DNA of 64,000 nucleotides from Klebsiella terrigena (GTDB lineage Bacteria; Pseudomonadota; Gammaproteobacteria; Enterobacterales; Enterobacteriaceae): NCBI RefSeq assembly GCF_006539725.1, contig NZ_BJNO01000005.1, positions 186,001 to 250,000 of the forward strand, read 5' to 3'. Shown piece by piece: positions 19,651 to 28,595 of this stretch (position 1 is its first letter; each line of letters starts with the position of its first letter). The notes under the pieces were generated by a model. It saw only the letters and a program-made list of their open reading frames with translations, ran no database searches and was not told where the DNA came from. The position numbers and the translations under genes were made by a program.

Positions 19651-20520
19651 TTATTCATCCCTCAAGGCTAAATAGATATCCTGCCGCTGGCCGTCGCGTT
19701 CGACGGTCAGCGTTATTTCGCTAAGCTCGGGGAGCTGTTTTAATGCTTGCTGAGCCTGCTGCCGATCGCGGAGATCGAGACCGTTCAGAGCGACCGCCAG
19801 ATCGTTTTCCTGTAATCCGGCCTGGCGAAAAAGAGTGGGGTCTTTGCCCGGATTAAGTCGATATCCGCTGAGCTGCTCATTGACCATAATCGGGGAAATA
19901 TTGAGATAGTTGAGAATATTTTGCGGCCGCTCGCGCACCTGCTTAACCCACTCTTTCGCCGGCGGCGTCGGGGCGGATTTCACCGCTGCGCCAGCGTCGT
20001 CAAAGAGCGGTATCGCTTCGTTTCTGCCCCGATAGTTAACGATCAGGCGATCGTTAAGAATGGCGACTATTTTGGCTTCGTTACCCGGGGTGCTGTCGCC
20101 AACGCCCAGGCTAACCTGTTGATTCCCTTTCGCCACGATGGCAATTGAACGTGCGGCATCGCTGCTGGCGAGCAGGCCGGTGATCCGCAGCTTGAGGGCG
20201 GAGAGTGGCGCCTCGGCCAGGGTTTTACCGTCGGCTGAACCGTCCGCTGGCGGCGGCGTTTTTTCCGCATTGCCAAATAGCGTAAACGGCGCTAATTCGT
20301 CTGGTCGAATAGCCGCCGGGGAAGGTAAAACCGCCGCGGCGTTAATCGTTATAGCCGCAGAGTCTACAGGGAATATAATCCGCCAGCTTAATTTGGCGAG
20401 CTGTTGAGCAATAGGTAATAACATGACGAACATCACAATATGAGGCGCGTTGTTTATTATCGCTTTATTTGTTAGTGTTAACCTCATCACAGAAAAAGGT
20501 ATTTTAATTCTTTTTCTCAT
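19651..20520 (-). CDS. pulC: Type II secretion protein PulC
   Basis: PulC is the bitopic inner-membrane protein that connects the platform with the secretin N0 domain and helps select substrates. Seen in order are a short cytoplasmic tail, a membrane segment (about 26-46), a proline-rich linker, the HR domain (about 105-180) that binds PulD, and a C-terminal PDZ domain (about 215-285). The ATG at 20520 gives 289 residues. A second ATG at 20487 gives 278, closer to K. oxytoca PulC (276 as recalled) but without a ribosome-binding site, so the start is uncertain. It is the first gene of the pulC-O operon, divergent from pulA. Confidence 0.92.
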   Translation of the reverse strand: MRKRIKIPFSVMRLTLTNKAIINNAPHIVMFVMLLPIAQQLAKLSWRIIFPVDSAAITINAAAVLPSPAAIRPDELAPFTLFGNAEKTPPPADGSADGKTLAEAPLSALKLRITGLLASSDAARSIAIVAKGNQQVSLGVGDSTPGNEAKIVAILNDRLIVNYRGRNEAIPLFDDAGAAVKSAPTPPAKEWVKQVRERPQNILNYLNISPIMVNEQLSGYRLNPGKDPTLFRQAGLQENDLAVALNGLDLRDRQQAQQALKQLPELSEITLTVERDGQRQDIYLALRDE

Positions 20521-20618
20521 CCTGTTTTCCCCGGGGCGGTCGCGATCCCTACCTTTATTGGTGGGTGGCTTTTTATATTTAAATCTTTTATTGCGAAATT
20601 CTCGGTGAGTCGCCGCAA

Positions 20619-20654
20619 AGCATAATGAGTTTCGCTATCCGGGTCGTCATTCCC
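20619..20654 (-). promoter_or_regulatory. Putative MalT-dependent promoter of pulC-O
   Basis: On the minus strand GGGAATGACG (20654-20645) agrees with the MalT box GGGGA(T/G)GAGG at 8 of 10 positions and lies about 25 bases before a -10-like TATGCT (20624-20619). That is the spacing of MalT sites centred near -37. MalT control of pulC and pulA is established in K. oxytoca; the exact sites here are my reading. Confidence 0.5.
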
Positions 20655-20704
20655 TTTTTATTTTTACTCCCCCGGCCGCCTACGCCCCCCCATTAATTGC
20701 TAAT

Positions 20705-20737
20705 GGATGATTGAATCGCTGAAAGCAAAAATATCTA
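20705..20737 (+). promoter_or_regulatory. Putative MalT-dependent promoter of pulA
   Basis: The MalT core hexamer GGATGA (20705-20710) stands about 25 bases before a -10-like TATCTA (20732-20737), so it would be centred near -37 of a start around 20744. No recognisable -35 is present, as expected for an activator-dependent promoter. With the pulC site it makes a divergent, maltotriose-responsive control region of 288 bases. Confidence 0.5.
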
Positions 20738-20808
20738 ATTGCGGCGCTTTACAGATAAACATCTTTTCTTACCTTTCATAATTTATTAAGCATATTAGGG
20801 ACTATCGA

Positions 20809-23800
20809 ATGCTCAGATATACCTGTAATGCCCTATTCCTTGGCTCGTTGGTTTTACTTAGCGGCTGCGATAATAGTTCTTCATCTTCTTCCTCTGGCTC
20901 ACCCGACACGCCCGATAATCAGGATGTTGTCGTTCGTTTACCCGATGTGGCGGTTCCCGGTGAAGCTGCCACGGCTTCCTCTCAGCAGGCGGTCATTCAT
21001 CTGGTTGATATTGCTGGCATTACCAGCGCCACTGCCGCGGATTACAGCACCCGGAATCTCTATCTCTGGAATAATGAAACCTGCGATGCGCTCAGCGCCC
21101 CGATGACGGACTGGAATGACGTCAGCACCACGCCGAGCGGCAGCGATAAATACGGCCCGTACTGGGTGATTCCGCTCAATAAAGAGAGCGGCTGCATCAA
21201 CGTTATCGTCAGAGACGGCACCAACAAGCTGATCGATAGCGATCTGCGCGTGTCGTTCAGCGACTTTACCGACCGCACGGTCTCGGTTATTGCCGGCAGC
21301 AGCTCGCTGTATGATACCCGCGCGGATGCGTTTCGCGCCGCGTTTGGCGTGGCGCTTGCCGAGGCCCACTGGGTCGATAAGACCACCCTGCTGTGGCCGG
21401 GCGGCGAGGGCAAACCGATCGTTCGCCTGTACTACAGCCACAGCAGCAAAGTGGCCGCCGATAGCGAAGGCAAATTTACCGACCGCTATCTGAACCTGAC
21501 TCCCACCACCGTCAGCCAGCAGGTGAGCATGCGCTTCCCGCAGCTCTCCAGCTACGCCGCGTTTAAGCTTCCGGATAATGCGCCGGTCAATGAGCTGCTG
21601 CAGGGCGAAACGGTGGCGATCGCCGCCGAGAAGGACGGTATTCTGATCTCCGCCACCCAGGTGCAGACGGCGGGCGTGCTGGACGACGTCTACGCGCAGC
21701 CGGCGGAGGCCCTTAGCTACGGGGCGCAGGTGAGCGACGGTGGGGTTAATTTCCGCCTGTGGGCGCCGACCGCGCAGCAGGTCGATCTGGTGCTGTATAG
21801 CGCCGATAAAAAGGTGCTCGCCAGCCATCCGATGACCCGCGACGCGGCCTCGGGCGCCTGGGCATGGCAGGGCGGAAGCGATCTGAAGGGGGCCTTCTAC
21901 CGCTATGCGCTGACGGTTTACCACCCGCAGTCGCGCAAGGTTGAACAGTACGAGGTGACCGACCCGTACGCCCATAGCCTCTCCACCAACTCGGAGTACA
22001 GCCAGGTTGTCGATTTAAACGACAGCGCGCTCAAGCCCGACGGCTGGGATAGCCTGGCGATGCCTCACGCGCAGAAAACCAAAGCCGATCTGGCGAAGAT
22101 GACCATCCATGAATCGCATATTCGCGACCTTTCTGCCTGGGACAGCACCGTTCCGGCCGAGCTGCGCGGTAAGTATCTGGCGCTCACCGCTCAGGACAGC
22201 AACATGGTGCAGCACCTGAAAAAGCTCTCCGCCTCCGGGGTGACCCACGTTGAGCTGCTGCCGGTGTTCGATCTGGCGACGGTCAACGAGTTCAGCGATA
22301 AAGTTGCCGACATCCAGCAGCCGTTCAGCCACCTCTGCGAAGTCAACAGCGCGGTGAAGAGCAGCGAATTTGCCGCCTACTGCGCCAGCGGTTCGACGGT
22401 GGAAGAGGTGCTTAATCAGCTCAAGCAAAGCGATAGCCAGGATAACCCGCAGGTTCAGGCGCTGAATAGCCTGGTGGCGCAAACCGATTCCTACAACTGG
22501 GGCTACGATCCGTTCCACTACACGGTGCCGGAAGGCTCTTACGCCACGAACCCGGAAGGAACCGCGCGGATCAAAGAGTTCCGTACCATGATCCAGGCGA
22601 TTAAGCAGGATCTGGGAATGAACGTGATCATGGACGTGGTGTACAACCACACCAACGCCGCCGGGCCAACAGACCGGACTTCGGTGCTGGATAAAATCGT
22701 CCCCTGGTACTATCAGCGTCTGAACGAAACCACCGGAAGCGTTGAATCGGCAACCTGCTGCTCGGACTCCGCGCCGGAGCATCGGATGTTCGCCAAGCTT
22801 ATCGCCGACTCGCTGGCGGTATGGACCACCGATTACAAAATTGACGGTTTCCGTTTCGACCTGATGGGCTATCACCCGAAAGCGCAGATCCTCTCGGCGT
22901 GGGAGCGGATGAAGAGCTTAAATCCGGATATCTACTTCTTCGGCGAAGGCTGGGACTCCGGGCAGAGCGACCGTTTCGAAATCGCTTCGCAGATCAATCT
23001 CAAAGGTAGCGGGATCGGCACCTTCTCCGATCGTCTGCGCGACTCGGTGCGCGGCGGCGGTCCGTTTGACTCCGGCGATGCGCTGCGCCAGAACCAGGGG
23101 ATCGGCAGCGGCGCCGGCGTATTGCCTAACGAGCTCACCAGCCAGAACGAAGATACGGTGCGCCACCTTGCCGATCTGACGCGTCTGGGCATGGCCGGGA
23201 ACCTCGCCGACTTTGTGATGATCGATAAAGACGGCGCGGTGAAAAAGGGCAGCGAGATCGACTACAACGGCGCGCCGGGGGGCTATGCGGCTGACCCGAC
23301 GGAGGTTGTTAACTACGTTTCGAAGCACGATAACCAGACGCTGTGGGACATGATCAGCTACAAAGCCGCGCAGGAGGCCGACCTTAATACCCGCGTGCGG
23401 ATGCAGGCTGTATCGCTGGCGACGGTAATGCTGGGCCAGGGGATCGCCTTCGATCAGCAGGGTTCAGAGCTGCTGCGCTCTAAATCCTTCACCCGCGACT
23501 CCTATGATTCCGGCGACTGGTTTAACCGCGTCGATTACGCCATGCAGGACAACAACTTTAACGTCGGGATGCCGCGCAGCAGCGATGACGGCAGCAACTA
23601 CGATCTGATTTCCCGCGTTAAGGAGATGGTGGCGACTCCCGGCGAGCCGGAGCTGCAGCAGATGACCGCGTTCTACCAGGAGCTGACCCAGCTGCGTAAA
23701 TCATCCCCGCTCTTCACCTTAGGTGACGGCAGCGCGGTGATGAAGCGCGTCGATTTCCGCAATACCGGCGCTGATTCGCTGGCTGGCCTGCTGATCATGA

Positions 23801-24081
23801 CCATCGATGATGGCGTCCAGGCGGGCGCAAGCCTCGACGGCCGGGTGGATGGCCTGGTTGTGGCGATCAACGCGGCGCCTGAGAGCCGGACCCTCCATGA
23901 TTTCAATGGTGAAAACCTGCAGCTGAGCGCCATTCAGCAGGCGGCGGGAGAGGGGTCGCTGGCGAACGGCGTCGAGATCGCTGCCGATGGCGCGATTACG
24001 CTACCGGCCTGGTCCGTGGCGGTGCTGGAAAAACCGCAGGGCGACGCGCAGGGCGCGGGCCTGCCGGTAAGCAGCAAATAA
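20809..24081 (+). CDS. pulA: Pullulanase, cell-surface lipoprotein
   Basis: PulA debranches pullulan and branched maltodextrins at alpha-1,6 bonds, feeding maltose uptake. The 1090 residues equal the K. oxytoca length. A lipoprotein signal ends LLSGC at cysteine 20 with Asp at +2, which keeps lipoproteins off the Lol pathway until the type II system exports them. A serine-rich linker, N-terminal carbohydrate-binding/Ig-like domains and the GH13 barrel follow. The barrel has YNWGYDPFHY, VVYNHT, nucleophile D684 in GFRFDLMGYHP, acid E713 in FFGEGWDSG, and D841 in KHDNQ. The start ATG at 20809 is preceded by AGGGA. pulB follows. Confidence 0.98.
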   Translation: MLRYTCNALFLGSLVLLSGCDNSSSSSSSGSPDTPDNQDVVVRLPDVAVPGEAATASSQQAVIHLVDIAGITSATAADYSTRNLYLWNNETCDALSAPMTDWNDVSTTPSGSDKYGPYWVIPLNKESGCINVIVRDGTNKLIDSDLRVSFSDFTDRTVSVIAGSSSLYDTRADAFRAAFGVALAEAHWVDKTTLLWPGGEGKPIVRLYYSHSSKVAADSEGKFTDRYLNLTPTTVSQQVSMRFPQLSSYAAFKLPDNAPVNELLQGETVAIAAEKDGILISATQVQTAGVLDDVYAQPAEALSYGAQVSDGGVNFRLWAPTAQQVDLVLYSADKKVLASHPMTRDAASGAWAWQGGSDLKGAFYRYALTVYHPQSRKVEQYEVTDPYAHSLSTNSEYSQVVDLNDSALKPDGWDSLAMPHAQKTKADLAKMTIHESHIRDLSAWDSTVPAELRGKYLALTAQDSNMVQHLKKLSASGVTHVELLPVFDLATVNEFSDKVADIQQPFSHLCEVNSAVKSSEFAAYCASGSTVEEVLNQLKQSDSQDNPQVQALNSLVAQTDSYNWGYDPFHYTVPEGSYATNPEGTARIKEFRTMIQAIKQDLGMNVIMDVVYNHTNAAGPTDRTSVLDKIVPWYYQRLNETTGSVESATCCSDSAPEHRMFAKLIADSLAVWTTDYKIDGFRFDLMGYHPKAQILSAWERMKSLNPDIYFFGEGWDSGQSDRFEIASQINLKGSGIGTFSDRLRDSVRGGGPFDSGDALRQNQGIGSGAGVLPNELTSQNEDTVRHLADLTRLGMAGNLADFVMIDKDGAVKKGSEIDYNGAPGGYAADPTEVVNYVSKHDNQTLWDMISYKAAQEADLNTRVRMQAVSLATVMLGQGIAFDQQGSELLRSKSFTRDSYDSGDWFNRVDYAMQDNNFNVGMPRSSDDGSNYDLISRVKEMVATPGEPELQQMTAFYQELTQLRKSSPLFTLGDGSAVMKRVDFRNTGADSLAGLLIMTIDDGVQAGASLDGRVDGLVVAINAAPESRTLHDFNGENLQLSAIQQAAGEGSLANGVEIAADGAITLPAWSVAVLEKPQGDAQGAGLPVSSK

Positions 24082-24117
24082 AGCATCTCTTTAGCTGACC
24101 TGCATTCACGGGGTCAG

Positions 24118-24144
24118 GCAGCCCGGCGCTCGGCGTCGGGCTGC
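24118..24144 (+). terminator. GC-rich hairpin between pulA and pulB
   Basis: GCAGCCCG and CGGGCTGC pair around a GC-rich loop 36 bases after the pulA stop, followed by GATTCTTTCGC. The T run is short, so readthrough into pulB is likely; it may instead stabilise the pulA mRNA 3' end. Confidence 0.35.
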
Positions 24145-24171
24145 GATTCTTTCGCTATCAGGAGAAAGGGT

Positions 24172-24732
24172 GTGATGATTCGCCATGATGAAGAGTGCCC
24201 GATGCCCGCGGTGAGCGTCCGGGAGGCGGGATCGCCGGTGATGGTTGGTACAATGGTGCAGGTTCCCTGGCTTACCGTTCCGCTCTACGCCGCGCTATTT
24301 ATCGCGCTGGGCTGGTTTGGCGGCGAGCAGTGGCGAAACGCGCCGGTCGCGCAAAAGCCGCTGGTGCCGGTGGCGCATGCGGCGCTGGTGCCGCTTAGCC
24401 AGCCTGCACCGCAGCAGGCGGCCTCCGTACCGGTATCTGCTCCGACAAAGCAAAAGGTGCAGGCCAGCGTCGAGGAGGAGAGCCCGCAGGAGGAGGATTA
24501 TTTACCGGCATTACGCTACAGCGCACATATCTACGCCTCGAGCGAGGATAAGCGCACGATTGTGATCAACGGTCAAAGCTGGCAGGAAGGGCAATCGCCG
24601 CTGCCGAATCTGGTGATTGAGCAGATTCAGCAGGATTTAACCGTGTTTAGCTTTAAGGGCAATACGTTTACTCTGGCGGCGCTGGATGACTGGCCGGGAG
24701 GTATTATTGCGGATAGTCCACAGGGGCAATAA
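24172..24732 (+). CDS. pulB: PulB, GspB-type protein
   Basis: PulB is the GspB-like protein encoded after pulA in Klebsiella; it is not known to be essential for pullulanase secretion. The 186-residue product has one membrane segment (about 33-50, VPLYAALFIALGWFGG), a proline/alanine-rich linker and a C-terminal GspB domain (LRYSAHIYASSEDKRTIVI). This layout fits an inner-membrane anchored periplasmic protein. GTG 24172 and ATG 24175 are adjacent and share one AGGAG ribosome-binding site; which is used cannot be told. Likely co-transcribed with pulA under MalT. Confidence 0.85.
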   Translation: MMIRHDEECPMPAVSVREAGSPVMVGTMVQVPWLTVPLYAALFIALGWFGGEQWRNAPVAQKPLVPVAHAALVPLSQPAPQQAASVPVSAPTKQKVQASVEEESPQEEDYLPALRYSAHIYASSEDKRTIVINGQSWQEGQSPLPNLVIEQIQQDLTVFSFKGNTFTLAALDDWPGGIIADSPQGQ

Positions 24733-24773
24733 ATTAGGCGCCAATAAAACGCAAAATAAGCGGCTGCGACATT

Positions 24774-25148
24774 TTATGCGCGATCTAAGCCGGCAATAAA
24801 GGGCGCCAGCTGGCGATTAAACTGACTGCATTTGGTTGTTTCCGGAGTGCTGTCCTGCTGCAGCTGTTGATACATCTGCGCGCTGCGCTGAGCCAGGGTT
24901 GCGTAATCGATATTTCCCCATCCTCTTTTTTTCCCGACATTCCACGCGGCCTGAGTGAGGGCTTCATCTGCGGGCAGATCGCTGCGATTGCATTTGTTCT
25001 TCAGATAGCGGGCGCCTGCGGCCACCGACGAGAGCTGCTCAAGCTGCGCCTCGCTGCTGACGCCAGGGCTTAACGTTGAGGAGCGATTCTGCTGACACCC
25101 TGAAAGCACGGCGATCATGATAAGCGGAAATATAACGAAAGTTCGCAT
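24774..25148 (-). CDS. pulS: Pilotin lipoprotein PulS
   Basis: PulS (GspS) is the outer-membrane lipoprotein that binds the PulD S-domain, protects PulD from proteolysis and pilots it to the outer membrane through the Lol pathway. The 124-residue precursor has a lipobox AVLSGC with glutamine at +2 (outer-membrane sorting). The alpha-helical body carries ARYLKNKCNRSDLPADEA and a second cysteine in TTKCSQFNRQLAPF, the disulphide pair of pilotins. It is convergent with pulB (41-base gap) and has its own upstream region in the AT-rich spacer. Confidence 0.94.
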   Translation of the reverse strand: MRTFVIFPLIMIAVLSGCQQNRSSTLSPGVSSEAQLEQLSSVAAGARYLKNKCNRSDLPADEALTQAAWNVGKKRGWGNIDYATLAQRSAQMYQQLQQDSTPETTKCSQFNRQLAPFIAGLDRA

Positions 25149-25762
25149 AATATTAAGCTGGAATGGTTAACTTAAGGCTAGTTTAACAAATATTTCCCCG
25201 CTGTCATCAGTAAATATTATTATATATAGTTAAGCGCCTCTCACTTTTATCCACGGATGGTTTAAGATTTACCTTTACTTCCGGGAAAAATATTTATTGT
25301 CACAGTCCGAATATAATATTTCCTGTGCCGGGAAGTTTTCATTTTTATCCGCAGCGCGGGGGCCGAAAAGCGTGAAGCGCACGGGGCGGCGGGGCGCATT
25401 TTTTATGCTATTAAAAAACATAATATTTTCCCTTTTGTTACGCTTTGGCGGGGTAAAATGCTGGTTAAGCATATCCTGGTTTAGTGCTATCCTGTGTTCC
25501 CTGGACGATTAGTGCTATGTCCCAAAATTCTCTGCAGGTGAAGTATGCAACATGATGATTTATTTTATGATTTTTCTAACTAAACTCATGAGAATCGATC
25601 ATAGCTGCGCCGTGAGACGCTGACTGCGCGAAGTACAGTCAATAGATGGTCGCCTGCAGGAATAAGACCCCACGGGCGTGAATTTGAGAGATATCTTCTT
25701 CCTCTGGCAGGGGGAAGCATTGAGAATCAGGCTTTTACGCCTGAAAGTTGCGGAGAAAAAGC
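25149..25762. other. AT-rich intergenic spacer between pulS and mrcB
   Basis: This 614-base stretch is clearly richer in A+T than the flanking genes. It must contain the pulS promoter (reading left) and the mrcB promoter (reading right). One small open frame on the minus strand (25275-25421) has a plausible ribosome-binding site and is listed apart. No tRNA, attachment-site repeat, IS remnant or riboswitch was recognised. It is the right-hand boundary of the pul insertion relative to E. coli. Confidence 0.7.
25275..25421 (-). CDS. Possible small protein (48 residues), unverified
   Basis: The frame starts ATG 25421 (MFFNSIKNAPRRP) with AAGGGA eight bases upstream and ends in TAA after NKYFSRK. 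It has no signal peptide or membrane segment, is basic at the N-terminus, and has one cysteine. I recognise no family. An upstream ATG at 25472 would lengthen it to 65 residues. It reads in the same direction as pulS, 126 bases before it. Codon use and length do not prove it is translated. Confidence 0.22.
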   Translation of the reverse strand: MFFNSIKNAPRRPVRFTLFGPRAADKNENFPAQEILYSDCDNKYFSRK

Positions 25763-28309
25763 ATGGCGGGAGATGACCGCGAGCCTATCGGACGTAAGGG
25801 TAAACCCTCGCGTCCGGCAAAACAAAAAGTGACTCGTCGTCGGGTTCGGGACGAGGACTATGACGATGATTACGACGACGATTATGAGGACGAAGAGCCG
25901 ATGCCGAAGAAAGCGAAAGGCAAAGGTAACAAGCCTCGGCGTAAACGTACCTGGCTGTGGCTGTTGATCAAGCTGGGTATCGTTGTCGCGGTGCTGGTTG
26001 CCGCCTATGGCGTCTACCTCGATCAGAAGATCCGCAGCCGCATTGACGGCAAGGTTTGGGAGCTTCCGGCGGCAGTGTATGGCCGGATGGTCAACCTTGA
26101 GCCCGATATGCAGGTCAGCAAAAACGAAATGGTGCGCCTGCTGAACGCCACGCAGTATCGTCAGGTGAGCGCGATGACGCGCCCGGGCGAATACACCGTG
26201 CAGGCCAACAGCATCGAGATGATTCGCCGTCCGTTTGATTTCCCGGACAGTAAAGAAGGGCAGGTGCGCGCGCGTCTGACCTTTGATGGCGATCGTCTGG
26301 AAACGATCGAGAACATGGAGAATAACCGCCAGTTTGGCTTCTTCCGCCTCGATCCGCGGCTGATCACCATGCTGCAGTCGGCCAACGGCGAGCAGCGCCT
26401 GTTCGTTAAGCGCAGCGGCTTCCCGGATCTGCTGGTTGATACCCTGCTGGCTACCGAAGACCGCCACTTCTACGAGCATGACGGGATCAGCCTGTACTCG
26501 ATTGGTCGTGCGGTGCTGGCTAACCTGACGGCGGGGCGCACGGTGCAGGGCGCCAGTACCCTGACCCAGCAGCTGGTGAAAAACCTGTTCCTCTCCAGCG
26601 AGCGCTCCTACTGGCGTAAGGCCAACGAAGCCTATATGGCGCTGATCGTTGACGCCCGTTACAGCAAGGATCGGATCCTCGAGCTGTATATGAACGAGGT
26701 CTACCTCGGTCAGAGCGGCGATAACGAAATTCGCGGCTTCCCGCTGGCTAGCCTTTACTACTTTGGCCGCCCGGTGGAAGAGCTGAGCCTTGACCAGCAG
26801 GCTCTGCTGGTGGGGATGGTAAAAGGCGCATCGATTTACAACCCGTGGCGTAATCCGAAGCTGTCGCTGGAGCGTCGTAACCTGGTTCTGCGTCTGCTGC
26901 AGCAGCAGAACGTTATCGACCAGGAGCTGTACGACATGCTGAGCGCCCGTCCTCTGGGCGTGCAGCCGCGCGGCGGCGTCATTTCTCCGCAGCCGGCGTT
27001 TATGCAGATGGTGCGTCAGGAGCTGCAGGCGAAGCTGGGCGATAAGGTGAAAGATCTCTCCGGCGTGAAGATCTTTACGACCTTCGATTCCGTGGCGCAG
27101 GACGCGGCGGAAAAGGCGGCCACCGAAGGGATCCCGGCGCTGAAGAAGCAGCGTAAGCTGCCGGATCTGGAAACCGCGATGGTGGTCGTTGACCGCTATA
27201 CCGGCGAGGTGCGGGCTATGGTCGGCGGCGCGGAGCCGCAGTTTGCGGGCTATAACCGCGCGATGCAGGCCCGTCGTTCGATTGGTTCTCTGGCCAAGCC
27301 GGCGACCTATCTGACCGCGTTAAGCCAGCCGAACCAGTACCGTCTGAATACCGCCATTGCCGATGCGCCGGTGACGATTCGTCTCTCCAACGGCCAGACC
27401 TGGTCCCCGCAGAACGACGATCGTCGCTTTAGCGGCCAGGTGATGCTGGTTGACGCGCTAACGCGTTCGATGAACGTGCCGACGGTCAACCTCGGGATGG
27501 CGCTGGGCCTGCCGGCGGTGATCGATACCTGGGTTAAACTGGGGGCGCCGAAAGACCAGCTCAGCCCGGTCCCGGCGATGATCCTCGGGGCGCTGAACCT
27601 GACGCCAATTGAAGTGGCGCAGGCGTTCCAGACCATCGCCAGCGGCGGTAACCGCGCGACGCTGTCGGCGCTGCGTTCGGTGATTGCCGAAGATGGCACT
27701 GTCCTGTATCAGAGCTATCCGCAGGCTGAGCGGGCGGTTCCTGCGCAGGCCGCATACATGACGCTGTGGACCATGCAGCAGGTTGTCCAGCGCGGCACCG
27801 GTCGCCAGCTTGGGGCGAAATATCCGGGCCTGCATCTGGCAGGGAAAACCGGGACCACCAACAACAACGTCGATACGTGGTTCGCCGGTATCGACGGAAG
27901 CCAGGTGACGATTACCTGGGTGGGTCGCGATAACAACCAGCCGACGAAGCTGTACGGTGCCAGCGGTGCGATGTCGATTTATCAGCGCTATCTGGCTAAC
28001 CAGACGCCAACGCCGCTGGTGCTGACGGCGCCGGAAGACGTGGTGGATATGGGCGTCGACGGCAGCGGTAACTTCGTCTGTAGCGGCGGGGTGCGCACGC
28101 TGCCGGTATGGACTACCGCGCCGGATGCGCTCTGCCGTCAGGGTGAGCAGATCCAGCAGCAGCAGCTTGAGCAGCAGCAGCAGAACAATCCGTTTAATCA
28201 GTCCGGTCAGCAGCCTCAGCAGCAGCAGCCGGCGACCCAGCAGCCGCCGAAGCAGGAAAAAAGCGACGGCGTTGCGGGCTGGATTAAGGATATGTTCGGC
28301 AGTAATTAA
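25763..28309 (+). CDS. mrcB: Penicillin-binding protein 1b (bifunctional murein synthase)
   Basis: PBP1b polymerises lipid II into glycan strands and cross-links them, anchored in the inner membrane and activated by LpoB. The 848-residue form starts [10 protein letters not shown] with GGAG before it, as in E. coli; the GTG-type start 15 bases upstream is not needed. Order: acidic cytoplasmic tail, membrane segment (about 65-87), UB2H domain, GT51 glycosyltransferase with [10 protein letters not shown] and [12 protein letters not shown], and the transpeptidase with SIGSLAKP (SxxK), SMN and KTGTTNNN. A glutamine-rich tail ends WIKDMFGSN. Met47 behind an acidic stretch may start the shorter gamma form. 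Confidence 0.97.
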   Translation: MAGDDREPIGRKGKPSRPAKQKVTRRRVRDEDYDDDYDDDYEDEEPMPKKAKGKGNKPRRKRTWLWLLIKLGIVVAVLVAAYGVYLDQKIRSRIDGKVWELPAAVYGRMVNLEPDMQVSKNEMVRLLNATQYRQVSAMTRPGEYTVQANSIEMIRRPFDFPDSKEGQVRARLTFDGDRLETIENMENNRQFGFFRLDPRLITMLQSANGEQRLFVKRSGFPDLLVDTLLATEDRHFYEHDGISLYSIGRAVLANLTAGRTVQGASTLTQQLVKNLFLSSERSYWRKANEAYMALIVDARYSKDRILELYMNEVYLGQSGDNEIRGFPLASLYYFGRPVEELSLDQQALLVGMVKGASIYNPWRNPKLSLERRNLVLRLLQQQNVIDQELYDMLSARPLGVQPRGGVISPQPAFMQMVRQELQAKLGDKVKDLSGVKIFTTFDSVAQDAAEKAATEGIPALKKQRKLPDLETAMVVVDRYTGEVRAMVGGAEPQFAGYNRAMQARRSIGSLAKPATYLTALSQPNQYRLNTAIADAPVTIRLSNGQTWSPQNDDRRFSGQVMLVDALTRSMNVPTVNLGMALGLPAVIDTWVKLGAPKDQLSPVPAMILGALNLTPIEVAQAFQTIASGGNRATLSALRSVIAEDGTVLYQSYPQAERAVPAQAAYMTLWTMQQVVQRGTGRQLGAKYPGLHLAGKTGTTNNNVDTWFAGIDGSQVTITWVGRDNNQPTKLYGASGAMSIYQRYLANQTPTPLVLTAPEDVVDMGVDGSGNFVCSGGVRTLPVWTTAPDALCRQGEQIQQQQLEQQQQNNPFNQSGQQPQQQQPATQQPPKQEKSDGVAGWIKDMFGSN

Positions 28310-28379
28310 CGATCCGCCTGCTTCTGCAGGGTGCCTCGCTGCGGCCTGCAAGCCGTGCGAATAGGTTGTTACAAGATTA

Positions 28380-28412
28380 GCCCTCTGATACTTCAGTATT
28401 AGAGGGCTTTTT
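28380..28412 (+). terminator. Intrinsic terminator after mrcB
   Basis: CCCTCTGATACT pairs with AGTATTAGAGGG (12 positions, one G-T pair) with a tiny loop and is followed by C and six T. It lies 70 bases after the mrcB stop and separates it from fhuA. Confidence 0.85.
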
Positions 28413-28545
28413 CATTTCTGTAGATTACTTAACAGTCACTTAACCCCACAATTACCGTCTGGTTATTTATTCAGCCTTTGGCATCTCAGCAGGGGCATAT
28501 CGCTTGCCTTGCATTTCGCGTTTCGCCTATTATGTCAGCCGTCAT

Positions 28546-28564
28546 AATAATAATTCTCGTTTAC
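28546..28564 (+). promoter_or_regulatory. Putative Fur box upstream of fhuA
   Basis: The 19 bases match the Fur consensus GATAATGATAATCATTATC at 12 positions by my count. A possible promoter, TTGCCT (28504-28509) and TATTAT (28528-28533) with an 18-base spacer, lies just upstream, so Fur bound here would block initiation. Iron repression of fhuA by Fur is established in E. coli. Confidence 0.55.
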
Positions 28565-28595
28565 GTTATCATTCACCTTTATCAGAGATCTACCA

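Noticed and set aside
20938-22875. Long minus-strand frames (345 and 286 residues) inside pulA
   Set aside because: Shadows of pulA; the pulA protein is intact and recognisable across the whole span.
25544-25582. 12-codon frame MQHDDLFYDFSN upstream of mrcB, as a leader peptide
   Set aside because: It has a passable ribosome-binding site, but no codon run or terminator that would indicate attenuation.
28140-28260. CAG-rich stretch near the end of mrcB as a separate repeat element
   Set aside because: It encodes the glutamine-rich C-terminal tail of PBP1b that E. coli also has; not an inserted repeat.
26161-28364. Minus-strand frames opposite mrcB, up to 297 residues
   Set aside because: Shadows of mrcB with no recognisable domain or start signal.
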